Shown piece after piece: positions 7,740 to 16,684 of a stretch of DNA of 64,000 nt. The position numbers and the translations under genes were made by a program. The stretch is from an uncultured Bdellovibrionales bacterium. GTDB lineage: Bacteria > Bdellovibrionota > Bdellovibrionia > Bdellovibrionales > Bdellovibrionaceae. A model generated the notes under the pieces. The model was given only the letters and a program-made list of their open reading frames with translations. It was not told the DNA's origin and ran no database searches. Each line of letters opens with the position of its first letter. The first letter of the stretch is position 1. The stretch spans positions 1-64,000 of the forward strand of contig CAIYID010000057.1 in assembly GCA_903926205.1 (NCBI GenBank), given 5' to 3'.

Positions 7740-8501
7740 TCAATTCCAGTATTTGGGGCCTTTATCAGGTTTGCTTTTTTCATTTTCATTATCCACCACC
7801 AAACGAAGGTTCCGGGTCTTCTTTTTTGCTTTTTGCCCCCATTGGAAGCGTTGAAACCGAGTGTATCCTAACAAGGTCAGATATCCCGCCACAAAACCGC
7901 CTAGATGAGCCAGGTTAGCGACTTCACCACCCGCAATGCCTGAGCCCATAAGACTCACCACCTCAACTCCAGCCAAAATCAGCACAAAAACCTTTGCCTT
8001 CATGGGGAAGAGCATCATAAAGGACATCGTGCGCTCTCCGAAAAGGATGCCATAGGCCAAGAGCAGACCAAAAATAGCTCCCGACGCGCCAACAACAGGA
8101 ATGGTCAAACCCATACGATTTCCGGTGAAAGCTGTATAAATAGCAACACCAAAGCAATAAAATAGAGCCGCGCCCACTCCACTCGAAATGTAATAAAATA
8201 AAAAGAATCGTTTTCCCCAGCGAGCTTCAAGCTCAGAACCCACCATCCACAAAGTCAGCATATTAAATAATATATGAGCCACGCTGCTTGTGTGCAAAAA
8301 CATATAAGTCAGAACTTGCCAAAGATAAAAATCTTCAATCACTTTGCCAGGCTTTAACCCCAAATAGAAAGTGACAGGAAGACTAAAAAAACCTTCACCG
8401 ATCAGTTGAAAAAGAATCCAAAATCCCGTGGTAAAAATGATCAATTTTTTCACGGTTGGAGTTAATGGAAACTGCCCAGCTGGGCTGTTATATCGATTCA
8501 T
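7740..8501 (-). CDS. Rhomboid-family intramembrane serine protease
   Basis: This 253-residue integral membrane protein has about six hydrophobic helices. It carries the rhomboid dyad: Ser140 in GASGAIFG and His199 in NLAHLGGF. The HILFNMLTLW segment with Asn80 is the usual family position. It also has a basic cytoplasmic tail (WGQKAKKKTRNLR). It cleaves membrane-spanning substrates in the inner membrane; the substrate is unknown. It is the fourth gene in the leftward series rpsA, sppA, HIT, rhomboid. Two of the four are membrane proteases, which suggests shared control of membrane protein turnover. Confidence 0.93.
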   Translation of the reverse strand: MNRYNSPAGQFPLTPTVKKLIIFTTGFWILFQLIGEGFFSLPVTFYLGLKPGKVIEDFYLWQVLTYMFLHTSSVAHILFNMLTLWMVGSELEARWGKRFFLFYYISSGVGAALFYCFGVAIYTAFTGNRMGLTIPVVGASGAIFGLLLAYGILFGERTMSFMMLFPMKAKVFVLILAGVEVVSLMGSGIAGGEVANLAHLGGFVAGYLTLLGYTRFQRFQWGQKAKKKTRNLRLVVDNENEKSKPDKGPKYWN

Positions 8502-8540
8502 TCACCCTCGATTGCCTTCTTCGCAGGCTCTAAAAAACAA

Positions 8541-9167
8541 TTACCTCTTCAGCTGCTTAAAATATTCTACCAGACGATTGAAGCTCATCTCAAGAGATTC
8601 AATCACGACTTTAGTCTCTGCCACCAGAGGAAAAAAATTCAAATCCCCCGCCCAGCGTGGAATCAGATGATAATGCAAGTGATCTGGGATACCTGCACCT
8701 GCCACAGAGCCTAAATTAAGTCCAATGTTCACGCCACCTGGCTTGTAAATTTCTTGAATGGATTTTAGAGCGACTCGAAGAAGGTCCTGAAGATCGTAGT
8801 ATTCTTCCTGAGTGAGTTCGAGCATGTCGCCACAATGTCGCTGAGGCAAAATCAGAATGTGTCCAGAATTATAGGGAAATTTATTAAGGACCACCATGGA
8901 ATACTTCGTTTGGTACACACAAAGAGTTTCAAGTCTCACTTGATTTTTTGCTGATTCACAAAAAACACAGCCTGAGGGTGAAATCAATTTTCGAACATAC
9001 TTAAAGCGATCCGGGCGAAAAAGCACATCACGTTCGCAGGGCCAAACTTGTTCATTGAAATTCAATGTGAAAGAGTCCGTTTTTTTCTTTGCCACTTTCA
9101 ATTTTTGCATCTTACTTTTTGGCTTTTTAGTCTTCAGTGCTTTTTTTTTCTGCGCCTTTTTTTTCAC
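8541..9167 (-). CDS. HIT-family (histidine triad) nucleotide hydrolase/transferase
   Basis: The histidine triad is HLHYHLIPRW. A CVFC zinc-binding pair precedes it, as in Ap4A-phosphorylase-like HIT proteins. The family acts on nucleotide phosphoramidates or dinucleoside polyphosphates in the cytoplasm. The start chosen is the GTG at 9167, four nt after the sppA stop, because a GGAG lies 7 nt before it. A GTG at 9185 would overlap sppA. The first 30 residues are Lys-rich (KKKAQKKKALKTKKPKSK), an unusual basic extension that might bind nucleic acid. Confidence 0.88.
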   Translation of the reverse strand: MKKKAQKKKALKTKKPKSKMQKLKVAKKKTDSFTLNFNEQVWPCERDVLFRPDRFKYVRKLISPSGCVFCESAKNQVRLETLCVYQTKYSMVVLNKFPYNSGHILILPQRHCGDMLELTQEEYYDLQDLLRVALKSIQEIYKPGGVNIGLNLGSVAGAGIPDHLHYHLIPRWAGDLNFFPLVAETKVVIESLEMSFNRLVEYFKQLKR

Positions 9168-9171
9168 TCGA

Positions 9172-10119
9172 TCACTCCATCGCACCAGGCATCAGATAGA
9201 GAGGCCGATTTGATAATTTCGTGCGTAAAACTCGATTCGTCACGGCATTCAAACCTTTCTCAATCGACGTTTCTGAGCTCGCTTCATCATTGTCTTCCGC
9301 TTGTGAAATAAATTCCAGAATTCCATTTTTGTGTCTTGGTGGCTCGAAAATCTCAAAATCATCGACGTTCGCTAACTCTGCCGCTATATCGTAGGCATCC
9401 TCGAGTGTTCCTAATTCATCCGCAAAACCCAATTTCACACCTTGGGCGCCTGTGAACACTCGTCCATCAGCATACTGATTCACAAATTCTTTTTTAAGTC
9501 CTCGCCCTTGAACCACGGCGTCTTTAAATTGCTCCCAAACTTCATTAATCATTGTTTGGAACAGCGCCCGCTCATCCTCACGCATGGGCCTGTACTCAGC
9601 GCCGCTATCTTTGTATTTTCCGGTGGTGATGGAATATCTTTTTACTTTCGCCCAATCATAAAGTTTTTCCATATTCATAAATTCCATGATCACGCCAATG
9701 CTACCCATTAAAGTCCCAGGGGCTACGACAATTTTATCAGCAGCGACGGCGGCATAAAAAGCACCGCTCGCCATTAAACCTGCCGAGTGAACCACCACAG
9801 GTTTTCTAAAATCCTCACGAGCTCGTCGGATCTCTTCAAAAATTTCCTGCGAAGGCCCGACAACACCACCCGGGGAATTAACTGAAATCACAATGGCTTT
9901 AATTTTTTCATTTTTTCGATATTTCAAAAGCTGCTTAAGAAATTTTTTGCCGTCGAGAATCACTCCCTCTAATTCCAAATGCAGAATTGAATTTTTTGCC
10001 GTTACTCGAACGGGGGTTTCTCCAAATAATGAGACGACGGAACTTCCCACCAAAAAAATTGTCAGAGAGCCAAACACAAAAACCAAAACCAGCAAAGTCA
10101 TCCAAGGATTCTTTTTCAT
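9172..10119 (-). CDS. sppA: Signal peptide peptidase SppA, short form (S49)
   Basis: This 315-residue membrane-anchored protease has an N-terminal helix (about residues 7-30). Its S49 core has Ser118 in GLMASGAFY and the Lys-containing TTGKYKD motif near 168, forming the Ser/Lys dyad. It degrades leftover signal peptides in the inner membrane. The ATG at 10119 has a TAGGAG site; a longer reading would run into the rpsA terminator. It ends in an acidic tail (EDNDEASSE and beyond). It lies between rpsA and the HIT gene, an order also known from other proteobacteria (rpsA-sppA). Confidence 0.93.
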   Translation of the reverse strand: MKKNPWMTLLVLVFVFGSLTIFLVGSSVVSLFGETPVRVTAKNSILHLELEGVILDGKKFLKQLLKYRKNEKIKAIVISVNSPGGVVGPSQEIFEEIRRAREDFRKPVVVHSAGLMASGAFYAAVAADKIVVAPGTLMGSIGVIMEFMNMEKLYDWAKVKRYSITTGKYKDSGAEYRPMREDERALFQTMINEVWEQFKDAVVQGRGLKKEFVNQYADGRVFTGAQGVKLGFADELGTLEDAYDIAAELANVDDFEIFEPPRHKNGILEFISQAEDNDEASSETSIEKGLNAVTNRVLRTKLSNRPLYLMPGAME

Positions 10120-10160
10120 CAATACTCCTACATGAAATACAAAATAGCGCCTCTCCAAAA

Positions 10161-10189
10161 AAAAAGGAGCCTTTTTCAGGCTCCTTTTT
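10161..10189 (-). terminator. Rho-independent terminator after rpsA
   Basis: A GGAGCC / GGCTCC stem with a 7-nt loop is flanked by A and T tracts that extend the stem. On the minus strand it ends in a run of about nine T. It lies about 60 nt after the rpsA stop and 40 nt before the sppA start, so it should lower or separate transcription between the two. The symmetry could make it work on both strands. Confidence 0.85.
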
Positions 10190-10251
10190 GAAGAGCCCGC
10201 TTTGTTAGCGAACTCCCTTATTCTGCTATATTTATTTCCAGGCGCAAGAAC

Positions 10252-12045
10252 TTAGTTTTTTTCTGTCTTTGTCGCATTTTTCAGTTGCTCTGCAAAAATG
10301 TCGCCCAAGGTTGCTTTCGAAGTTGATGTCGCTTTTTTGACATAATCTTCAACGTCAGCTTTTGACTCGCGAAGTTTCACAAGTTTAGCAGACAAACCAA
10401 TTTTTCGAGCATCTTTATCGATTGAAATAACTTCTGCCTTGATAGAATCGCCCACTTTGCAGAACTCTTCTGGCTTGTTGATTCGCTCAGTTGAAAGTTC
10501 AGAAATATGGATCAGGCCTTCAATGTCAGCTTCAAGCTCAACAAACACACCGAAATCAGCAACTTTTGTCACTTTCACACTGTGCTGAGTGCCAATGCCG
10601 TATTTGCTTTCGATGTTTGACCAAGGATCGCTCTCAAGTTGTTTAACACCCAAGCTGAATCGTTCATTCTCAATATCTACACCAAGAACAACCGCACGAA
10701 CTTTTTGTCCTTTTTGGAACATTTCCGAAGGATGGTTCACGCGTTTAGTCCAAGAGAAGTCAGAGATGTGAACAAGTCCATCAATGCCATCTTCAACACC
10801 AACGAACACACCAAAGTCGGTGATCGATTTCACTTCACCTTCAATGATTGTTCCTGGAGCATAAGATTCTTTCATTTCAACCCAAGGATTTGTTTGCAAC
10901 TGTTTCATACCTAAGCTGATTCGGCGATTTTCCATATCAACTTCTAAAACTTGCACGTCAACTTCATCTCCAACGTTAACGATTTGAGATGGATGTTTCA
11001 CACGTTTAGTCCAGCTCATTTCAGAAACGTGAATCAAGCCTTCGATACCGTCAGCAAGCTCAACGAAAGCACCGTAATCTGCCAATGAAACAATCTTGCC
11101 GTGCAATTTCGTTCCAACAGGGAATTGTGCTTTTACAGATTCCCAAGGATCAGCTTGGAGCTGTTTCAAACCCAAAGAAACACGGTCTTTTTCATTGTCG
11201 TATTTCAATACTTTGACGTCAATTTCGTCGCCCACGGCAATGACTTCAGAAGGATGTTTAATACGTCCCCAGCTCATGTCAGTGATGTGCAACAATCCAT
11301 CCATTCCGCCCAAATCAATGAATGCACCGTAATCAGTGATGTTCTTAACGGCACCACGTACGATTGCACCTTCTTTGATCTGATCAAGAGTTTGCGCACG
11401 CATGCTTTCACGCTCTTGCTCAAGAAGAGCTCGACGAGAAAGAACAATGTTTCCTCGTTTTTTGTTAAACTTAATAACTTTGAATTTATAAACTTTTCCA
11501 AGATAGACATCCATGTTGCGAACAGGACGAAGATCAATTTGTGATCCAGGTAAGAACGCTGTCACACCAATGTCAACAGACAAGCCGCCTTTGACTTTCG
11601 CGATAACAGTTCCTTCGATCACTTCTTCGTTCTCTGCAGCTTTAGAAATATCGTTCCATGCACGCATCATGTCCGCTTTGTTTTTGCTGAGACCGACCAT
11701 GCCGTTTTCGTTTTCAATACGATCAATCAATACTTCAACAGTATCGCCAGGCTTCACCGCGCGGACGCCGTCCACAATGCGGAATTCAGAAATAGAGATT
11801 AAGCCTTCAGATTTGTAGTTAATATCAACAAGAACATAGTCGCTTTGAACTTCGACGACTTTACCCGTGACAACGTCACCAACTTTGAATTCTTGCTCTT
11901 TCATCGATTGCTCAAAAAGTTTTTCGAATTCAGTCACTTTTATGATTTCAGTTCCGGGATTACTTGGAACATCTTTGTCAGCCAAATCAAGAAATGCTAA
12001 GACTTTTTGTTTTTCAGACTGAGCTTTGTTAAGGGTTTTACTCAT
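10252..12045 (-). CDS. rpsA: 30S ribosomal protein S1
   Basis: The protein has about 597 residues and six S1 (OB-fold) repeats, each opening with a G-x-V-x-G-x-V pattern such as VGDVVTGKVVEV, GAIVRGAVKNI and GTIIEGEVKSI. Repeats 3-6 carry the usual HISDFSWTKRVNHPSE-type linker. It binds mRNA and helps load it on the 30S subunit. The ATG at 12045 is 11 nt from GGAGGT. A TTG two codons upstream (12051) is only 5 nt away and cannot be excluded. A promoter lies upstream and a terminator downstream. Confidence 0.97.
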   Translation of the reverse strand: MSKTLNKAQSEKQKVLAFLDLADKDVPSNPGTEIIKVTEFEKLFEQSMKEQEFKVGDVVTGKVVEVQSDYVLVDINYKSEGLISISEFRIVDGVRAVKPGDTVEVLIDRIENENGMVGLSKNKADMMRAWNDISKAAENEEVIEGTVIAKVKGGLSVDIGVTAFLPGSQIDLRPVRNMDVYLGKVYKFKVIKFNKKRGNIVLSRRALLEQERESMRAQTLDQIKEGAIVRGAVKNITDYGAFIDLGGMDGLLHITDMSWGRIKHPSEVIAVGDEIDVKVLKYDNEKDRVSLGLKQLQADPWESVKAQFPVGTKLHGKIVSLADYGAFVELADGIEGLIHVSEMSWTKRVKHPSQIVNVGDEVDVQVLEVDMENRRISLGMKQLQTNPWVEMKESYAPGTIIEGEVKSITDFGVFVGVEDGIDGLVHISDFSWTKRVNHPSEMFQKGQKVRAVVLGVDIENERFSLGVKQLESDPWSNIESKYGIGTQHSVKVTKVADFGVFVELEADIEGLIHISELSTERINKPEEFCKVGDSIKAEVISIDKDARKIGLSAKLVKLRESKADVEDYVKKATSTSKATLGDIFAEQLKNATKTEKN

Positions 12046-12208
12046 ATACAATTACGACCTCCTGGAGAGTTATCTTTCAAAACTGAGATATCCAAATCAC
12101 AATTTCGCTCGACGACTCCGATTATTTCTTGTTCTGGCGCAGACTCGAGCTCGATTAATTTCGGGCAAAAGTTTTGTTATATTGCGGTTTTAGAGCAAGA
12201 TGAGGACC

Positions 12209-12238
12209 TATTTAGAGGGCTCTTCACCTTATTGTCAA
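12209..12238 (-). promoter_or_regulatory. Likely sigma-70-type promoter for rpsA
   Basis: On the minus strand there is a perfect TTGACA (-35, at 12233-12238) and TAAATA (-10, at 12209-12214) with an 18-nt spacer. It would give a leader of about 155 nt before the S1 gene. S1 leaders often take part in feedback control, which fits the leader length but is not shown here. Confidence 0.6.
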
Positions 12239-12405
12239 AAGATTTTGGCTGAAGCTGGCAAATTGTGAATGGCTAGAATTGTACCTTGAGAGGTCGAGAG
12301 ATAACTCCTTAAAATGACTGAATTATAGCAGCGCTACATCAAGCTTGGGAGGGACAATTCGCCTCAGCTTGCAAGAATATATTGGCGCTCGGACTTAAAA
12401 ACTAG
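12239..12405. other. Intergenic stretch without recognised feature
   Basis: Between the rpsA promoter and the terminator of the DUF4382 gene I see no convincing gene, repeat or RNA. It completes a 405-nt gap between rpsA and the lipoprotein gene. Confidence 0.5.
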
Positions 12406-12429
12406 TGAGAAGCTTCCATGCTTCTCACC
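12406..12429 (-). terminator. Rho-independent terminator after the DUF4382 gene
   Basis: A perfect 9-bp stem (GTGAGAAGC / GCTTCTCAC) with a 6-nt loop starts 21 nt after the stop codon at 12451. On the minus strand it is followed by TAGTTTTTAAG. Confidence 0.75.
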
Positions 12430-12450
12430 AAAATCGACATTAAGAATAAC

Positions 12451-13428
12451 TTAAGAAGCTCCAAAAAACCCAGGGACTGAACTTGGCGGCACCACGACCG
12501 GAGGCGCTGGTGTTGGCGCTGGTGTTGGTGTTGGCGCTGGTGTTGGTGTTGGCGCTGGTGTTGGTGTTGGCGCTGGTGTTGGTACTGGTGTTGGTGTTGG
12601 CGCTGGTGTTGGCGCTGGTGTTGGCGCTGGTGTTGGTGTTGGCGCTGGTGTTGGTACTGGTGTTGGTACTGGTGTTGGTGTTGGTGTTGGCGCTGGGTGA
12701 CGATGGCAGTTACCTAAATCATCATCATCAGAGGCATCATGAAAACCATGAGTTGCACCATTCATCACTGGAAGGTTGTTCAATCCACCTCCCTTTTTAT
12801 CAAAGTCATCGTCATCATCACGATCAGGCTTCCAAGAACCAGCGGATCTAACCGTGATAGCAGGAGTAAATCCACAATGACCACTGGATCGATTATCATC
12901 TGAAACTGACTGCATGGCATTGAAATCCAGAACTAAGTTAAAGTGATTGGAGTCATCATCGACTCTCAGCGGATGATCGAACTTAATCGAATAACCTTTG
13001 GCTTGAATTGAGTTCAGAGGCAATGAGCACTCAGAGTCATCTAAGCGTTTAGCTTTGTGCCCACTGCTGGCAAGGTGAACATGCACTTCTGTGATTTGGA
13101 CTCCTTTTGGAATTTTCAAATCACCACAGTTCATAGTCACTCCGTTTTGCAAACCGAGTAAATCAACAGTACCAGAACCTGTCGTTAATGGTACGATCGC
13201 GGTTTTTTTTCCATTATCCATGATGAGTTCAATAGATTCGACATTCACATTAACGGATTTAAATTGACCATTGGGCGCATCAGTCAAGCTGACTCTGAAG
13301 TTCCCAGGGGAACTGCCTCCAAGAATGTTCGGAGGCCCACTTGCTGCGTTACCGCCAGAATGAGAACACGCTATCAAACTGCTCAATAACATCATCCCTA
13401 AAACTGTCCCTAGTAATTTTGTCTTCAT
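12451..13428 (-). CDS. DUF4382-domain lipoprotein with Ala/Thr/Val-Pro tail
   Basis: The 325-residue protein begins with a lipoprotein signal ([11 protein letters not shown], lipid Cys about residue 21). Residues 43-190 match the DUF4382 pattern: [20 protein letters not shown], a VDLLGLQNG strand and a metal-like acidic region. Two Asp-rich patches follow ([20 protein letters not shown]), which may bind calcium. Then comes a tail of about 65 residues of xPTP dipeptides encoded by a hexamer minisatellite, and a short hydrophobic end. The tail probably spans or stands off from the cell wall. AGGAGG precedes the ATG. The function of DUF4382 is unknown. Confidence 0.85.
   Translation of the reverse strand: MKTKLLGTVLGMMLLSSLIACSHSGGNAASGPPNILGGSSPGNFRVSLTDAPNGQFKSVNVNVESIELIMDNGKKTAIVPLTTGSGTVDLLGLQNGVTMNCGDLKIPKGVQITEVHVHLASSGHKAKRLDDSECSLPLNSIQAKGYSIKFDHPLRVDDDSNHFNLVLDFNAMQSVSDDNRSSGHCGFTPAITVRSAGSWKPDRDDDDDFDKKGGGLNNLPVMNGATHGFHDASDDDDLGNCHRHPAPTPTPTPVPTPVPTPAPTPTPAPTPAPTPAPTPTPVPTPAPTPTPAPTPTPAPTPTPAPTPAPPVVVPPSSVPGFFGAS
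12503..12695. repeat. Hexanucleotide minisatellite (about 32 units)
   Basis: An uninterrupted array of GGTGTT, GGCGCT and GGTACT hexamers covers 193 nt, and no unit is off frame. On the minus strand it encodes the Pro-rich tail of the DUF4382 lipoprotein. Slippage would change tail length in steps of two residues without frameshift. Because the array is simple, it also leaves a long open frame on the plus strand that is not a gene. Confidence 0.95.
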
Positions 13429-13698
13429 GACGACCTCCTGGGTTATTTAAAAAATAAACTTTGTGTTTGCTACAACTTGTTCAGTTTGGGTCCTAGGATG
13501 CAAAAACACAAATTTTTGAGCTCAGAGTGTTTTAAGACAGGAATGACAAAAAAGCCGTCAAACTTTTCATCAAGACATTGGAAAAAAACGTCGAAGTTTT
13601 AATGACAATTCCCTTTGCTTGGTAGTACCAATTAATATCTATGAGTGAACTTCAGAAACTTTGCAAATTCTCACCGACGTCACTGTCTAGGAATTTAT

Positions 13699-15081
13699 AT
13701 GTCGTTAAATCGTGATATAGAAAAACTTTCCATGCTGGATGCCAAAGGGCATAAATTAAAAATAATTCCCGCTGAGGTAACAGGACATTTTCGTAAATAC
13801 CGAGATTGGACGGAAGCCTTCCTCGTTCTTTTTTTTCTGATTTTGCCTTGGACAAAAATGAATGGCATTCAAACCATTTTATTAGATATTCCTAGCCGAA
13901 AATTCGCGATTTTTGGGCTGGTTTTTTTTGCTCACGACGGCCCCCTTTTATTTTTTCTCCTTGCTATTCTCACTATCGGCCTCGCTTTGCTCACAACTCT
14001 TTTTGGTCGTGCTTGGTGCGGTTGGGCCTGTCCCCAAACAGTTTTCATTGATGGCGTTTACCGACGCATTGAAATTTTGACTGAAGGAAAATATTTTGAT
14101 CGGCGCCAGTTAGATCGCTCACCAATGAGCCTGAACAAATTTTTACGAGGGTCTTTAAAATGGTTCTTGTTTATTTTGGTATCTTCGATCATTGCACACA
14201 GTTTCATTGCTTATTTTGTGGGAGCAGAAGATTTAATTAAAATGATATTTGCAGATCCTCGCCTGAATTGGTGGCCATTTATTTTGGTTTTTTCAACAAC
14301 GGGAGCCCTGGCTTTTAACTTTGGTTGGTTCCGGGAACAATTTTGCATTATCATGTGCCCTTACGGACGCTTTCAGTCCGTGCTTCAAGATGAAAGCTCA
14401 GTGACGGTGGCCTACGACGTGGCTCGTGGGGAGCCGCGCAAAGGCTCCGCAGACTATGGCCAAAAAAAAGGAGATTGTGTCAACTGTTTCCGTTGCGTCG
14501 AAGTCTGTCCAACTGGAATTGATATTCGTAATGGAGCGCAGATGGAGTGCATTGCCTGCACCTCTTGCATTGATGCTTGCGATGAAATCATGGTGAAGGT
14601 TGAAAAACCAAAAGGTCTCATTCGATATTCCTCCCTCGATGGCGGAGGAGTTAAATATCTTCGTGCTCGAGTGATTTCCTACACCGCTCTAATACTGATC
14701 GCCGTCATGGGACTTAGCTATAATATTATCAATCGCAGTCCACTCGAAATTTTTATTCTTCGAGGAAAAGACGCCCCCTATGCGCTCAATACGGCGGCTG
14801 ATGGTTCACTCGTATTAATGAACCATATGCGCTTGCATTTAGAAAATCAGACTTTCAAAGAAATGAATTTCAAGATTGAAGAGCCTGCTGACTGGGCACC
14901 CCATGGAATTCACCTGACGATGCCAGAGTCCGACATTCATTTACCCCCTGGCCACTTTGTAATGTTGCATTTTTTTATCACCGCACCAAGAGAACTTGTT
15001 AAGGGCACTGGAAAATTCACAACGAAGTTAGACGTGAATGGAATCAGTAAAATTTTCACCATCGTCGGCCCTACCGAATAA
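13699..15081 (+). CDS. ccoG: CcoG/FixG/RdxA cytochrome oxidase accessory ferredoxin
   Basis: This 460-residue membrane protein has about five helices. It has a membrane-side Cys motif (GRAWCGWACPQTVFIDG), then CIIMCPYGRFQ and a 2[4Fe-4S] ferredoxin part (CVNCFRCVEVCPTGIDI; CIACTSCIDAC). The C-terminal Ig-like domain ends near IFTIVGPTE. CcoG reduces copper for CuB centre assembly of cbb3-type oxidase. The ATG at 13699 has an AGGA site and gives the usual N terminus; an in-frame ATG at 13645 would add 18 atypical residues. The oxidase genes themselves are not in this window. Confidence 0.95.
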   Translation: MSLNRDIEKLSMLDAKGHKLKIIPAEVTGHFRKYRDWTEAFLVLFFLILPWTKMNGIQTILLDIPSRKFAIFGLVFFAHDGPLLFFLLAILTIGLALLTTLFGRAWCGWACPQTVFIDGVYRRIEILTEGKYFDRRQLDRSPMSLNKFLRGSLKWFLFILVSSIIAHSFIAYFVGAEDLIKMIFADPRLNWWPFILVFSTTGALAFNFGWFREQFCIIMCPYGRFQSVLQDESSVTVAYDVARGEPRKGSADYGQKKGDCVNCFRCVEVCPTGIDIRNGAQMECIACTSCIDACDEIMVKVEKPKGLIRYSSLDGGGVKYLRARVISYTALILIAVMGLSYNIINRSPLEIFILRGKDAPYALNTAADGSLVLMNHMRLHLENQTFKEMNFKIEEPADWAPHGIHLTMPESDIHLPPGHFVMLHFFITAPRELVKGTGKFTTKLDVNGISKIFTIVGPTE

Positions 15082-15091
15082 AATTCTAAAA

Positions 15092-15123
15092 AAAAACCAC
15101 AATTCCGGAGAACTGTGGTTTTT
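15092..15123 (+). terminator. Terminator after ccoG
   Basis: A 10-bp stem (AAAAACCACA / TGTGGTTTTT) with a 12-nt loop starts 10 nt after the ccoG stop. The T-rich right arm makes it a normal rho-independent terminator; A-rich left arm lets it serve the leftward gene at 15172 too. Confidence 0.85.
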
Positions 15124-15171
15124 AAAATTTTAATTTTCTATATTTACTTCAATCGATACACAAATCGCAAA

Positions 15172-16353
15172 TCAATGAACTACTGTCTGAAGAAAATCCG
15201 CCCAACCAGTTTGTTTGTTGAAGTTCAAGTGAACGTAACGATCACTGTAGGAATCCCAATCTTGAGTATAATTTGTCAACCAGACACTCAAACCATGTGC
15301 TTTTTTAAAGCCCGGAGTGACATCATTCGAAAGAACAAGCGCTTTTAGGCTCTCATTCACATCCGCAAAGGCTTTATCGCTCACGCGAACCTTTGCTTGT
15401 TTAATCAAAGACAAATAGTCAGCTAAGTCTTTATAGTCAGGCAAGGCAAAAGATTGAGCTCTGTTGACCGCCGCCGTCGCTGATTTCAGTGAAGTTGCAT
15501 CTAACGATTTCAATTCGTTCGTTAAAGCACGAACGGCTGTATAGAACTGATCCATTTTTGACAAATCAAATGCAGAAAAAGTGACTTCATTTTTACTGTA
15601 TACACCACCAGCACTATAGGCCTTTGTGTATTCTTGCGAGAGTGCGATCGCCAATTCTCCACCATCCATCGTTGGCTTAGCCGCTAGTCTTGCAAGAAAT
15701 GTTTGATAAGGCCAACCTTCGCCGGGCTCTGTTTCTTGAGAGCCTCCGAAGAATTTCACAGAATTTGCCATTTCTCCAGCGACTTCCGCCATCGCCATCA
15801 AACAAGCATCACTGGCGTAAAGCTCCACTTTTTGGCCCGTGAGTTTAGCAATTTCTCCCATCGCCACACCCAATTGTTCCGTGGTGATATGATGACCAGA
15901 AAGATCATCGTAAGAAATATCATTAATATGGAGACCAGCATTGACATCTTGAATATGCCAACCATTTCCATGATTCCAAACGTCGATCATGTATTTTTTC
16001 GCAGGGTATTTATTTTTTGCCCAACGAGCAAACTCAATCAATGTTTTGTAATCGCCCATATCCGCTGGTGCCATATCTTCCACAACATCGTAGCCGCCTT
16101 TAGTGACATAAAGACGCTTGGTGTCGCCGTTAGCCTCAGAAGCCCACTGAACAATGATATTTATTTTATCGTTCGAACCGACCTGTGACATTCCTTCAAT
16201 ATTCATTTTTCCGAAGCGATCCAGATTATTGTGCCCGTTAAGGTACACAAGAACAGTCCATTCTTTAAGATCTGCAGCGAATGTGACCGTTGAAAAAGTT
16301 AAAAGCGACAGCGAGAGAGCCAAGGCAATTCTGCCAAGTAGTGGTTTGATCAT
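15172..16353 (-). CDS. Clostripain-family (C11) cysteine peptidase, exported
   Basis: The protein has 393 residues. Residues 1-27 form a signal peptide (LALSLSLLTFSTVTFAA). The caspase-like fold has the catalytic His in WNHGNGW (His128) and Cys in SDACLMA (Cys184). Family members cleave after basic residues and need calcium-triggered self-cleavage in some cases. In a predatory bacterium an exported C11 protease could digest prey protein; that is inference. The ATG follows a GGAGGAA site. The gene stands alone and is convergent with ccoG. Confidence 0.9.
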   Translation of the reverse strand: MIKPLLGRIALALSLSLLTFSTVTFAADLKEWTVLVYLNGHNNLDRFGKMNIEGMSQVGSNDKINIIVQWASEANGDTKRLYVTKGGYDVVEDMAPADMGDYKTLIEFARWAKNKYPAKKYMIDVWNHGNGWHIQDVNAGLHINDISYDDLSGHHITTEQLGVAMGEIAKLTGQKVELYASDACLMAMAEVAGEMANSVKFFGGSQETEPGEGWPYQTFLARLAAKPTMDGGELAIALSQEYTKAYSAGGVYSKNEVTFSAFDLSKMDQFYTAVRALTNELKSLDATSLKSATAAVNRAQSFALPDYKDLADYLSLIKQAKVRVSDKAFADVNESLKALVLSNDVTPGFKKAHGLSVWLTNYTQDWDSYSDRYVHLNFNKQTGWADFLQTVVH

Positions 16354-16535
16354 TCTTCCTCCGTGAAGATGGTTTCGAACAGTGTATGTTTAGATCATTC
16401 GCAGCGCTACTGACCGAAGGTGGTACTAAAGTGAAACTGGGCCTTCGCCCTATGAAAAAAACTCAAATTCAATACTGAGAAAGAATAAAGTGGAACTTGA
16501 CTCGACAAAAATCTGGAAATCCTAGCTCATTTAAA

Positions 16536-16574
16536 TCTGAATAAAGTCTAAGAAAGCACCAGACTTTATTCAGA
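16536..16574. repeat. Perfect 14-bp inverted repeat, 11-nt loop
   Basis: The arms 16536-16549 (TCTGAATAAAGTCT) and 16561-16574 are exact reverse complements. It lies in the 331-nt gap between the divergent C11 peptidase gene and the secretin-domain gene. There is no T tract on either side, so it is not a standard terminator. It could be an operator, a leader hairpin, or the core of a small repeat element. Confidence 0.8.
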
Positions 16575-16684
16575 GATTCATTCACGTTAGATAGGGCTGA
16601 CCTTATTTCAAGCACATTTATATTGCCCCAACTTCTCTTCTTGTGATTCACTTTCCAAGTCAATTTATTGAAGAGGAGATCCCA

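Noticed and set aside
11101-11544. Long open frame opposite rpsA
   Set aside because: It is a shadow of the repeated S1 domains, with no ribosome site and unlikely composition.
12503-12695. Repeat array considered as CRISPR
   Set aside because: There are no spacers. The units are contiguous hexamers in a coding frame.
12483-12851. 122-codon open frame on the plus strand rich in Ala, Leu and Val
   Set aside because: It is the reverse reading of the hexamer minisatellite in the DUF4382 gene. It has no ribosome site, and the repeat alone explains the lack of stops.
16469-16663. Leftward 64-codon frame in the C11/secretin gap
   Set aside because: It covers the inverted repeat at 16536-16574 and has poor codon use and no ribosome site.
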